Below, one piece after another: positions 1 through 6,545 of a DNA stretch of 9,656 nucleotides. Both the position numbers and the translations under genes were made by a program. Below the pieces are notes generated by a model, which searched no databases, had not been told where the DNA came from, and saw only the letters and a program-made list of their open reading frames with translations. This stretch comes from Amylibacter sp. GTDB taxonomy: Bacteria; Pseudomonadota; Alphaproteobacteria; Rhodobacterales; Rhodobacteraceae. Position 1 is the first letter of the stretch. Each line of letters opens with the position of its first letter. The stretch is from assembly GCA_030625465.1 (NCBI GenBank), contig DAOUQS010000053.1:1-9656 (forward strand), in the 5' to 3' direction.

Positions 1-140
1 AACCCGACCGAATCGGAAAAGCTTGACAATAATCGGCTGACTGCGGGTTGTGATATGCCTAAATGTTCCGCGGCAAGGGTCACACTGCCCAGCTGGGCAA
101 CCGCCTTGAAAGCCTCTAATTGTCGTAATCGCAGCGTCAA
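1..140 (-). CDS. LysR-family transcriptional regulator, N-terminal part only (runs off left edge)
   Basis: Only the first 46 codons are in the window. Reading leftwards from a TTG at 140, the peptide runs LRLRQLEAFKAVAQLGSVTL, then AAEHLGISQPAVSRLL, which is the winged helix-turn-helix of LysR-type regulators: the LRQLEAF opening, the GSVTLAAEHLGISQ helix-turn pair and the PAVSR recognition helix. The TTG start is chosen because an AAGGAG Shine-Dalgarno lies 10 bases upstream and the family normally begins two to five residues before LRQLEAF. An in-frame TTG at 179 would add 13 residues but has only a weak ribosome site. The ATG at 176 is out of frame and quickly stopped. The gene is divergent from ugpB, the usual arrangement for a LysR protein controlling its neighbour. 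The effector-binding domain lies outside the window, so the inducer is unknown; control of the ugp operon is inference from position. Confidence 0.85.
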   Translation of the reverse strand, partial: MTLRLRQLEAFKAVAQLGSVTLAAEHLGISQPAVSRLLSSFSDSVG

Positions 141-198
141 ACCGTCTGAACTCCTTAGTTTCTTGCGTATTTCATGCAATTTTCCAGTAAAATCAGAA

Positions 199-215
199 TA
201 TAACACAAAGTTATA
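199..215. promoter_or_regulatory. Candidate LysR-box dyad between the divergent regulator and ugpB
   Basis: The sequence TATAAC-ACAAA-GTTATA is a perfect 6-base inverted repeat with a 5-base spacer. It contains the T-N11-A core (T at 201, A at 213) typical of LysR-family binding sites. It sits in an AT-rich stretch (about 181-250) 59 bases upstream of the regulator's TTG start and about 140 bases upstream of the ugpB start. A second TATAAC half-site occurs at 321-326 within TATAACGTTA, close to ugpB, and could be either a further contact or a -10-like element. Such dyads also arise by chance in AT-rich DNA, so the assignment rests mainly on its position between the divergent genes. Confidence 0.45.
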
Positions 216-340
216 AATACCATCATAAAAATTTCATTTGAATTATGTTACATCCTATGGTGTCCTGATGGGGAGGGTGCGTATTGTCGGGGTAATTCCA
301 CACGATGCAGGCACTTAATATATAACGTTAAAAATTGCTT

Positions 341-346
341 GGGAGG
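341..346 (+). promoter_or_regulatory. Ribosome binding site that fixes the ugpB start
   Basis: GGGAGG lies six bases before the ATG at 353, a near-ideal Shine-Dalgarno position. An in-frame TTG at 335 lies upstream of this site and would put the ribosome site inside the coding region, so the ATG is preferred. The protein from the ATG also begins directly with a normal signal peptide. Confidence 0.8.
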
Positions 347-352
347 CATATA

Positions 353-1657
353 ATGACATTTAACTTTACCGGCACCGCGTTAGCGGCGGCTTTAACACTG
401 GCGACAACAGCTGCATATGCAGAAGTCGAAGTGCAATGGTGGCACGCTATGGGTGGCGCAAACGGCGAGCGCGTGAATAAAATCGCGGCTGATTTCAATG
501 CGACCCAATCCGATTACAAAGTCGTGCCGACCTACAAAGGCAACTACACCGAAACAATGACCGCAGCGATTGCGGCGTTTCGTGCCAAAGAGCAACCACA
601 GATTGTGCAAGTGTTCGAAGTGGGTACTGCCACAATGATGGCGGCCAAAGGTGCGATCTATCCGATTGAACAACTGATGAAAGACGCAGGCGAGCCGTTT
701 GACAAGTCAGACTATCTGCCAGCGGTGATTTCCTATTACCAAACCCCTGAAGGTGAATTGCTTTCGATGCCGTTCAACAGCTCTACCCCTGTTTTGTGGT
801 ACAACAAAGATGCGCTGGATGCGGCGGGTGCGGATGTGCCTGTGACATGGGCTGACGTGAAATCCGTTTCACAAAAGCTGGTGGATAACGGTATGAAATG
901 CGGCGTGTCATTTGGTTGGCAGTCTTGGGTAATGCTGGAAAACTATTCAGCTTGGCACAACCTGGAACTGGGTACGAAAGAAAACGGCTTTGCCGGTTTT
1001 GATACAGAGTTCACGTTTAACAATGCCAAGGTTGCGGCCCGTCTGGATGATATTGCATCCATGTCAGAAGGTAACCTGTTCCAATATGGTGGTCGTCGTG
1101 GCGACAGCCTGCCGCTGTTCACAAATGGTGAATGTGGCATGTGGATGAACTCTTCCGCGTATTACGGCTCTATCAAGAAACAGGCAGAGTTCAACTTTGG
1201 CCAAACCATGTTGCCGCTGGATACCGATGTGGCATCCGCACCGCAAAATTCAATCATTGGCGGGGCTACTTTATGGGCTTTGTCAGGTGGATCTGATGAG
1301 CAGTATAAAGGTGTGGCACAGTTCATGACCTACCTGTCTTCACCAGAGGTGCAGGCTTGGTGGCATCAGGAAACCGGTTATGTGCCGATCACAACTGCGG
1401 CTTACGAGCTGTCAAAAACCCAAGGGTTTTATGATAGCAACCCAGGCACAGACACAGCGATCATACAGCTTAGCCTGAACACACCGACACCGAATTCGCG
1501 CGGTTTGCGTTTTGGTAACTTTGTGCAAATCCGTGACGTGATCAATGAAGAAATGGAAGCTTTGTGGGGTGGTACGAAAAACGCCACACAGGTGCTGGAT
1601 GATGCAGCATCACGCGGCAATATTTTGCTGCGTAAGTTTGAACGTACTGTTAAGTAA
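353..1657 (+). CDS. ugpB: sn-glycerol-3-phosphate ABC transporter, periplasmic binding protein UgpB
   Basis: A 434-residue extracytoplasmic solute-binding protein, close to the 438 residues of Escherichia coli UgpB, which captures sn-glycerol-3-phosphate and glycerophosphodiesters in the periplasm and hands them to UgpAE. Residues 1-23 form a signal peptide (short N-region, Ala/Leu/Thr-rich core, AYA before the likely cut at 23/24). UgpB signatures recalled from the E. coli protein are present in order: PTYKGNY (59-65), QVFEVGTATMM (86-96), PFNSSTPV (140-147), GWQSW (188-192), NSIIGGATLW (299-308), TGYVPIT (341-347) and RGLRFGN (383-389). The tryptophan pair at 189/192 matches the pair that lines the ligand pocket in the E. 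coli protein; the serines near 143-144, Tyr343 and Arg386 also look equivalent. It is first in ugpBAEC and is followed by a strong hairpin. Glycerophosphocholine versus glycerol-3-phosphate preference cannot be decided from sequence. Confidence 0.96.
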   Translation: MTFNFTGTALAAALTLATTAAYAEVEVQWWHAMGGANGERVNKIAADFNATQSDYKVVPTYKGNYTETMTAAIAAFRAKEQPQIVQVFEVGTATMMAAKGAIYPIEQLMKDAGEPFDKSDYLPAVISYYQTPEGELLSMPFNSSTPVLWYNKDALDAAGADVPVTWADVKSVSQKLVDNGMKCGVSFGWQSWVMLENYSAWHNLELGTKENGFAGFDTEFTFNNAKVAARLDDIASMSEGNLFQYGGRRGDSLPLFTNGECGMWMNSSAYYGSIKKQAEFNFGQTMLPLDTDVASAPQNSIIGGATLWALSGGSDEQYKGVAQFMTYLSSPEVQAWWHQETGYVPITTAAYELSKTQGFYDSNPGTDTAIIQLSLNTPTPNSRGLRFGNFVQIRDVINEEMEALWGGTKNATQVLDDAASRGNILLRKFERTVK

Positions 1658-1671
1658 GCTATAAACCTATC

Positions 1672-1706
1672 TCACCCGATGAAAGCGCATGTCTTTTGTC
1701 GGGTGA
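1672..1706 (+). promoter_or_regulatory. Intra-operon hairpin between ugpB and ugpA, probable mRNA-stabilising or attenuating element
   Basis: TCACCCGATGAAAG (1672-1685) pairs with CTTTTGTCGGGTGA (1693-1706) to give an uninterrupted 14-pair stem, 12 Watson-Crick and 2 G-U, around a 7-base loop. No T run follows (the next bases are TGCTTTGCGG), so it is not a typical intrinsic terminator. Hairpins right after the binding-protein gene of ABC operons, as after malE, commonly block 3' exonucleases so that this protein exceeds the membrane subunits. That role is inferred here from place and structure. The hairpin ends 8 bases before the ugpA ribosome site, so it might also affect ugpA translation. 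Confidence 0.7.
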
Positions 1707-1724
1707 TGCTTTGCGGAGACTTTG

Positions 1725-2606
1725 ATGCTCAAGCGCGTGCATTTCCCTTCATCCCCGTTGCCCTATCTGCTGGTCGCCCCGCAGATTATCGTTACCCTTG
1801 TGTTTTTCATGTGGCCTGCCAGTCAGGCACTTTATCAATCGCTGCTGATCGAAGACGCGTTCGGGTTATCGTCTGAATTTGTCTGGTTCGAAAATTTCGC
1901 GGCACTGGCGGATGACGAACAATATCTTAGCACATTCTGGCGCACGGCGGTTTTTTCATCTCTTGTGGCGTTTCTGTCGATGTCCGTCGCCCTGATCCTT
2001 GCAGGCTTTGCCGACCGCGTGGTCAAAGGTGCCACAACTTATCGTACATTATTGATATGGCCCTATGCCGTCGCCCCCGTATTGGCGGGCGCGCTGTGGG
2101 TCTTTATGTTTAACCCGACTTTGGGGATATTCCCGTATTTTCTGGATATGATCGGGATCAAATGGAATCATTATCTGAATGGCCGCCAAGCCATGGGGTT
2201 GGTCATCGGGGCTGCCGCCTGGAAACAGGTGGCTTATAACTTCTTGTTCTATCTGGCCGCGATGCAATCCATTCCGCGCTCTATAATTGAGGCCGCTGCA
2301 ATAGATGGTGCCGGTCCTGTGCGGCGATTCTGGACACAAACCCTGCCGCTAATCTCGCCCACCACGTTCTTTTTGATCGTGATCAATGTGGTTTACGCTT
2401 TTTTTGAAACCTTCGGTATTATCCATGTGGTGACCCAAGGCGGGCCTGCTAGTTCTACGACTATCCTTGTCTATAAGGTGTTCAACGACGGGTTTGTCGG
2501 GCTTGATCTGGGCGGCTCTGCCGCGCAATCGGTGATCTTGATGGTGATCGTGATTGTGATGACAGTGGTGCAATTCCGTTATGTCGAGAAAAAGGTGGAA
2601 TACTAG
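1725..2606 (+). CDS. ugpA: sn-glycerol-3-phosphate ABC transporter permease UgpA
   Basis: A 293-residue inner-membrane permease (E. coli UgpA has 295) that forms the translocation channel with UgpE. The hallmark sequences align with E. coli UgpA by memory: [20 protein letters not shown] (12-31) as the first membrane segment, [20 protein letters not shown] (109-128), [15 protein letters not shown] (172-186), and the C-terminal SAAQSVILM...[12 protein letters not shown]. The coupling loop that docks on the ATPase reads [15 protein letters not shown] (189-203), the conserved EAA motif of this permease class. About six membrane helices can be seen. The ATG at 1725 is preferred over the adjacent in-frame TTG at 1722 because GGAGA (1715-1719) is five bases from the ATG but only two from the TTG. 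The stop codon is followed directly by the ugpE start, so the two are translationally linked. Confidence 0.96.
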   Translation: MLKRVHFPSSPLPYLLVAPQIIVTLVFFMWPASQALYQSLLIEDAFGLSSEFVWFENFAALADDEQYLSTFWRTAVFSSLVAFLSMSVALILAGFADRVVKGATTYRTLLIWPYAVAPVLAGALWVFMFNPTLGIFPYFLDMIGIKWNHYLNGRQAMGLVIGAAAWKQVAYNFLFYLAAMQSIPRSIIEAAAIDGAGPVRRFWTQTLPLISPTTFFLIVINVVYAFFETFGIIHVVTQGGPASSTTILVYKVFNDGFVGLDLGGSAAQSVILMVIVIVMTVVQFRYVEKKVEY

Positions 2607-3455
2607 ATGGTTGAAAATCGCCCGATTATGACTTTCATCACGCATCTGGTTTTGGTGCTGGGCGTGGCAATGATTGCCCTGCCAATCTGGATTACTTTGG
2701 TGGCAGCCAGCCATGATGAAATCCGTATGTTGCAAGCCCCGATCCCGATGTTGCCGGGCACGCATTTTATCGACAACCTGAAACAAACACTTTGGGGTGC
2801 CGGTCTGTCGGGGGATCAGACGCCGGTGTGGCGAATGCTGTTTAACTCGCTGGCAATGGCGATGATGATCTCGGTCGGCAAAATTGCCATATCGTTGATT
2901 TCCGCTTTTGCCATCGTTTATTTCAAATTCCCGTTCCGCATGGGCTTTTTCTGGATGATCTTCATCACCTTGATGCTACCGGTCGAGGTGCGCATTCTGC
3001 CGACTTTCGAAGTGGTGGCAAATCTGGGGATGCTGAACAGCTACTGGGGGCTTTCGATCCCGCTGATTGCGTCGGCGACAGCCACGTTCATGTTTCGCCA
3101 AGTGTTCCTGACCATCCCCGACGAGATGCTGGAAAGTGCGCGCATCGACGGGGCCGGGCCAATGCGGTTTTTCTGGGATATCCTGCTGCCGCTTTCGCGC
3201 ACCAATATTGCGGCCTTGTTTGTGATCCTGTTCATATATGGCTGGAACCAATACTTGTGGCCGCTGTTGATTACTACGGACACCGACATGACCACGATTG
3301 TGATGAGCATCAAACAGATGCTGGAGTCGGCGGAACAATCGCCGCAATGGAACATCATTATGATGACCGCATTTCTGGCCATGCTGCCGCCCATTCTTGT
3401 GGTGGTCGGAATGCAAAAACTGTTTGTGCAAGGCCTGACAGAAACTGATAAATAG
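2607..3455 (+). CDS. ugpE: sn-glycerol-3-phosphate ABC transporter permease UgpE
   Basis: A 282-residue second permease subunit (E. coli UgpE has 281), partner of UgpA in the inner membrane. The opening MVENRP and the block FFWMIFITLMLPVEVRI (114-130) are characteristic of UgpE, as are LIASATATFMFRQ (153-165) and IYGWNQYLWPLLI (210-222). The ATPase-docking EAA loop reads ESARIDGAGPMRFFW (176-190). About six hydrophobic segments are visible. The ATG begins on the base right after the ugpA TAG (TAGATGG), with AGGTGG about nine bases upstream inside ugpA as the ribosome site, so UgpA and UgpE are probably made in equal amounts by coupled translation. The gene ends 12 bases before ugpC, and its stop codon overlaps the AGGA of the ugpC ribosome site. 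Confidence 0.96.
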   Translation: MVENRPIMTFITHLVLVLGVAMIALPIWITLVAASHDEIRMLQAPIPMLPGTHFIDNLKQTLWGAGLSGDQTPVWRMLFNSLAMAMMISVGKIAISLISAFAIVYFKFPFRMGFFWMIFITLMLPVEVRILPTFEVVANLGMLNSYWGLSIPLIASATATFMFRQVFLTIPDEMLESARIDGAGPMRFFWDILLPLSRTNIAALFVILFIYGWNQYLWPLLITTDTDMTTIVMSIKQMLESAEQSPQWNIIMMTAFLAMLPPILVVVGMQKLFVQGLTETDK

Positions 3456-3467
3456 GACGCCTGAATT

Positions 3468-4523
3468 ATGGTTGATATAAAACTTGAAAATCTGACCAAA
3501 TCCTACGGTGATGTAGAGGTTCTACACCACATTGAGGGTGATATCAGTGACGGTGAGTTTATCGTGATTGTCGGCCCCTCGGGTTGCGGAAAATCCACGC
3601 TGTTGCGTATGGTTGCAGGGTTGGAAACCGTAACATCCGGTGAAATTTCCATTGCCGGGCGCGTGGTTAATAATCTTGAACCAGCGGATCGCGATATTGC
3701 GATGGTGTTTCAGAATTACGCGCTTTATCCGCATATGACGGTGCGCGAAAATATGGCTTACGGGCTGAAAATCCGTAAAATCCCCAAAGACGAGATTACC
3801 CGCCGCGTGAATGAGGTGGCCGATATTCTGGAAATCCGCGAATACCTTGATCGCCGTCCGCGCCAACTGTCAGGTGGCCAGCGTCAACGGGTGGCGATGG
3901 GGCGTGCGATTGTGCGTGAACCGTCAGTGTTTTTGTTTGACGAGCCGCTTTCAAATCTGGATGCGAAACTGCGGGTGCAGATGCGTCTGGAAATCCGCAA
4001 GCTGCAAAAACGTCTGGGTGTCACATCAATCTATGTGACCCACGATCAGGTTGAAGCAATGACTTTGGGTGATCGTTTGATGGTGCTGAACGGCGGTTAT
4101 GTGGAACAATTCGGCACGCCGCTGGAACTGTATGAACGCCCGGCCAGCCTGTTTGTGGCAGGATTTATCGGCAGCCCGTCTATGAACTTTATTCCCGCCG
4201 ATGTGGTGGATGGTGGGGCAACACTGGGCATTGGTGTGAAGCTGAAAACCGGATCAACAGCATCGGGCAAAGTGACCCTTGGCATGCGGCCAGAACATAT
4301 GGTTCTGGATAAATCAGGGACCATAAAGATCAAGGTCGATATGCTGGAACAATTGGGTGCAAACACTTTGGTGCATGGTGCTTTGCAAGGGACGGACACA
4401 TCGTTTGTGATCAGCCTTGATGGCATTCAAGCCGCAGAAATAGGTGCGGTTCTATCCTTTAGTGCACCAATAGATGCGTTGCATTTATTCGATGCCGAAA
4501 CCGGCATACGGTTGGACGGCTAG
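3468..4523 (+). CDS. ugpC: sn-glycerol-3-phosphate ABC transporter ATP-binding protein UgpC
   Basis: A 351-residue ATPase of the MalK/UgpC (CUT1) family, which powers import through UgpAE from the cytoplasmic face. All nucleotide-binding motifs are intact: Walker [10 protein letters not shown] (36-44), Q-loop glutamine 82 in [12 protein letters not shown], signature LSGGQRQR (134-141), Walker B VFLFDEP (154-160), D-loop SNLDAKLR (162-169) and switch histidine 192 in [10 protein letters not shown]. The region [20 protein letters not shown] (215-234) is typical of the family, followed by a C-terminal OB-fold/TOBE-type regulatory domain (about 235-351). The symbol rests mainly on its place after ugpBAE, because MalK-family ATPases with different substrates look alike. 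It is the last gene of the operon; a terminator begins 12 bases after the stop. No ugpQ phosphodiesterase follows. Confidence 0.93.
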   Translation: MVDIKLENLTKSYGDVEVLHHIEGDISDGEFIVIVGPSGCGKSTLLRMVAGLETVTSGEISIAGRVVNNLEPADRDIAMVFQNYALYPHMTVRENMAYGLKIRKIPKDEITRRVNEVADILEIREYLDRRPRQLSGGQRQRVAMGRAIVREPSVFLFDEPLSNLDAKLRVQMRLEIRKLQKRLGVTSIYVTHDQVEAMTLGDRLMVLNGGYVEQFGTPLELYERPASLFVAGFIGSPSMNFIPADVVDGGATLGIGVKLKTGSTASGKVTLGMRPEHMVLDKSGTIKIKVDMLEQLGANTLVHGALQGTDTSFVISLDGIQAAEIGAVLSFSAPIDALHLFDAETGIRLDG

Positions 4524-4534
4524 ATCAGCGAAAG

Positions 4535-4566
4535 CTAGGGGCAAGCCCCTAGGTTTTCTTCTTTTT
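4535..4566 (+). terminator. Rho-independent terminator of the ugp operon, overlapping the helicase 3' end
   Basis: CTAGGGGCAAGCCCCTAG (4535-4552) folds into a GC-rich stem with a tiny loop and is followed by the T-rich run 4554-4566 (TTTTCTTCTTTTT), a textbook intrinsic terminator on the plus strand. On the minus strand the same hairpin lies at the end of the convergent helicase gene: its TAG stop is at 4551-4549 inside the stem, and the hairpin is then followed only by CTTTCGCT. The signal is therefore strong for ugpC and weaker, perhaps partial, for the helicase transcript. Confidence 0.85.
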
Positions 4567-6465
4567 GGTGAAGTTCTTGCCACGCTTTGTTGCACTTGGA
4601 CTTTTGCCCGGCCCTGCCTTGGGGTTGTTCCCCGCAGGTTTCGGTCCGTCGTTTTTGCGCTTAGGCTTATACTCTGCCACAGCACCTTCCAGACGTTTTA
4701 ATTCGTCGGCCCAGTTTTCACTGGAATGCGGGATGCCTTTGGATTTCGGACGGCGTTGTTTCTTGCCTTTGTCGCGTTCAGTGCGACTGTTGTGATCGGT
4801 CGCCTGTTGCTTGGATGATTTGCGCTTTGGCCCTTTATCTTTGTGGTCGCGTTGACGATCTGAAAAACTGGGGCGGGGTGTGTTTGCCACGGCAGGTGGC
4901 TTTTCAAGCTGGGTCAGGCTGGCGTTATCTTCTACCTTCAGGTCCGGCCCGATGGCTTTGATAAATTTTGCAACACTATCTTTGCGGATCTCAATAAAGG
5001 ACACGTTCTTTTGCACACGGATAGCACCGATGTCGTCTTTGGTAATATCGCCGGCTTTGCAAAGCATCGGCAGTAAGCGGCGCGGTTCCGCACCGGCTTC
5101 ACGCCCGCCTGTCAGGGCAAACCAAATCGTCGGGCCAAAGGCTGCGCGTGGTTTCGGGGCGCCACCGGCACCTGATGCGGATAGCTCTTCCGGGGCGGAC
5201 TGGCCAGATTTATACAAGCGCAAATAGGCGGCGGCAATTTTTTCGGGGCTGTGCAGTTCCAGTAGCTTTGTTGCTGCTACATTTTCTGCGGATGTAATGT
5301 CTTGTTCCCAAGTTGGGTCAGACATCAGGCGTTCTTCGTCACGTTGCACCACTGCTTCGGCAGAGGGCGCTTCGCACCATTCCGCTTTCACTTTGGCACC
5401 TTGCAAAATCCGTTCGGCTTTGCGCCGTATTTTACCCGGTACGATCAGCGCACTGACACCTTTACGTCCGGCGCGGCCAGTACGACCTGAACGGTGCAGC
5501 AGGGTTTCAGAGCTTTGCGGGATGTCGGCATGAACCACCAAATCAAGGTTGGGCAGATCAATGCCGCGTGCCGCCACATCGGTGGCAATACAAATCCGCG
5601 CGCGGCCATCGCGCATGGCTTGCAAGGCATGCGTACGTTCATTTTGTGACAGCTCACCTGACAGGGCCACAACCGAAAAGCCTCGGTTTGACAGGCGCGT
5701 GGTCAGGCGGTTGACCATGATGCGGGTATTGCAAAATACCAGCGCGTTTGGGGCCTCATAATAGCGTAGCACGTTGATAATCGCGTTTTCAGCGTCACGC
5801 GGGCCCACGTTCATAGCACGGTATTCGATGTCGGAATGCTGGCTGGCTTCGTTTTTCGTGACCACACGCACAGCGTCTTTTTGATAACTTTTAGCAAGGT
5901 TCGCGATGGCACGCGGTACGGTAGCCGAGAACATCAATGTGCGGCGGCTTTCGGGTGCCTCGCCCAGAATGAATTCCAGATCTTCGCGGAATCCCAGATC
6001 AAGCATTTCGTCGGCTTCGTCCAGAACGACGGCGCGCAAGCTGTCCATTTTAAGTGAGTTGCGCATGATATGGTCACGCAGGCGGCCCGGTGTGGCCACC
6101 ACAATATGCGCACCTTTATCCAAAGCCCGGCGTTCTTCGCGCATGTCCATGCCGCCAACACAAGATGCCACAATGGCGCCGGTTTTGGCATAAAGCCACG
6201 CCAGTTCGCGTTTGACTTGCAAAGCCAGTTCACGGGTCGGTGCAATGATCAGCGCCAGCGGTTTTTTGGCGCGGGGAAATTTAGTTTCTTCGCCCAGCAA
6301 TGTCGGGGCGATTGCCAGCCCGAAACCAACGGTTTTACCCGAGCCTGTCTGTGCGGAAACCAGCAGGTCAGCGGTTTCAAAATCGGGGTTTGTCACGGCT
6401 TCTTGCACGGGGGTAAGCGTGGCGTAGCCGCGCTGTTCAAGGGCGTCGGAAAGGGTCTGTATCAC
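4549..6465 (-). CDS. DEAD-box ATP-dependent RNA helicase with DbpA-type RNA-binding domain and basic tail
   Basis: A 638-residue superfamily 2 RNA helicase of the DeaD/CsdA-like group, expected to remodel structured RNA (ribosome assembly, mRNA turnover or cold growth) in the cytoplasm. The Q motif region is RGYATLTPVQ (12-21). Further motifs are Walker A AQTGSGKT (38-45), APTREL (75-80), TPGR (125-128), DEAD (149-152), SAT (180-182), ATDVAARGID (294-303) and HRSGRTGRAG (324-333), all intact. Residues about 444-515 look like a DbpA RNA-binding (RRM-fold) domain. From about 530 to the end the protein is low-complexity and very basic, ending FTKKKKT. The only reasonable start is the GTG at 6465: an in-frame stop lies eight codons upstream with no other start between, and the ribosome site is weak. 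The N-terminus is a few residues shorter than is usual for such helicases. It is convergent with ugpC and 80 bases downstream of the dehydrogenase gene; a functional link to either is not indicated. Confidence 0.93.
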   Translation of the reverse strand: MIQTLSDALEQRGYATLTPVQEAVTNPDFETADLLVSAQTGSGKTVGFGLAIAPTLLGEETKFPRAKKPLALIIAPTRELALQVKRELAWLYAKTGAIVASCVGGMDMREERRALDKGAHIVVATPGRLRDHIMRNSLKMDSLRAVVLDEADEMLDLGFREDLEFILGEAPESRRTLMFSATVPRAIANLAKSYQKDAVRVVTKNEASQHSDIEYRAMNVGPRDAENAIINVLRYYEAPNALVFCNTRIMVNRLTTRLSNRGFSVVALSGELSQNERTHALQAMRDGRARICIATDVAARGIDLPNLDLVVHADIPQSSETLLHRSGRTGRAGRKGVSALIVPGKIRRKAERILQGAKVKAEWCEAPSAEAVVQRDEERLMSDPTWEQDITSAENVAATKLLELHSPEKIAAAYLRLYKSGQSAPEELSASGAGGAPKPRAAFGPTIWFALTGGREAGAEPRRLLPMLCKAGDITKDDIGAIRVQKNVSFIEIRKDSVAKFIKAIGPDLKVEDNASLTQLEKPPAVANTPRPSFSDRQRDHKDKGPKRKSSKQQATDHNSRTERDKGKKQRRPKSKGIPHSSENWADELKRLEGAVAEYKPKRKNDGPKPAGNNPKAGPGKSPSATKRGKNFTKKKKT

Positions 6466-6545
6466 GGGATATGGCTTTTCATAGGGTCAAGGGCTGGCAG
6501 CTATAGGGTTTGCGCCAGTTTGTATAGGCCGAATGTAAACAGTTT
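6466..6545. other. Short gap between dehydrogenase and helicase with spaced ATAGG repeats
   Basis: This 80-base gap should hold the helicase leader or promoter. ATAGGGT occurs at 6481-6487 and 6503-6509, and ATAGG again at 6524-6528, spaced 22 and 21 bases (about two helical turns). The complementary strand reads CCTAT three times. A 5-base inverted repeat CTGGC/GCCAG (6494-6498 and 6514-6518) has a long loop and no T run, so I do not call a terminator for the dehydrogenase. No convincing -35/-10 pair is visible. Confidence 0.3.

Noticed and set aside
246..264. Possible Pho box upstream of ugpB (TGTTACA and TGGTGTC)
   Set aside because: The two 7-mers are 12 bases apart instead of 11 and match CTGTCAT poorly, so PhoB control is not supported.
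268..325. Two short upstream reading frames (ATG 268 to TAA 318, ATG 305 to TAA 325) in the ugpB leader
   Set aside because: Neither has a clear ribosome site and neither overlaps the ugpB start. They are of the length expected by chance.
321..326. TATAAC as a ugpB -10 element
   Set aside because: It matches five of six consensus bases, but no recognisable -35 lies 16-18 bases upstream, and the area is AT-rich. It is noted under the dyad only.
335..352. TTG at 335 as the ugpB start
   Set aside because: It lies before the GGGAGG ribosome site and would spoil the signal peptide start; the ATG at 353 is better.
2349..2786. Long minus-strand reading frame opposite ugpA/ugpE, and similar frames opposite ugpE and ugpC
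   Set aside because: These give His- and Arg-rich peptides with no recognisable domain. They are shadows of the strong permease and ATPase genes.
6494..6518. Inverted repeat CTGGC/GCCAG as a terminator after the dehydrogenase
   Set aside because: It has only five pairs, a 15-base loop and no T tract.
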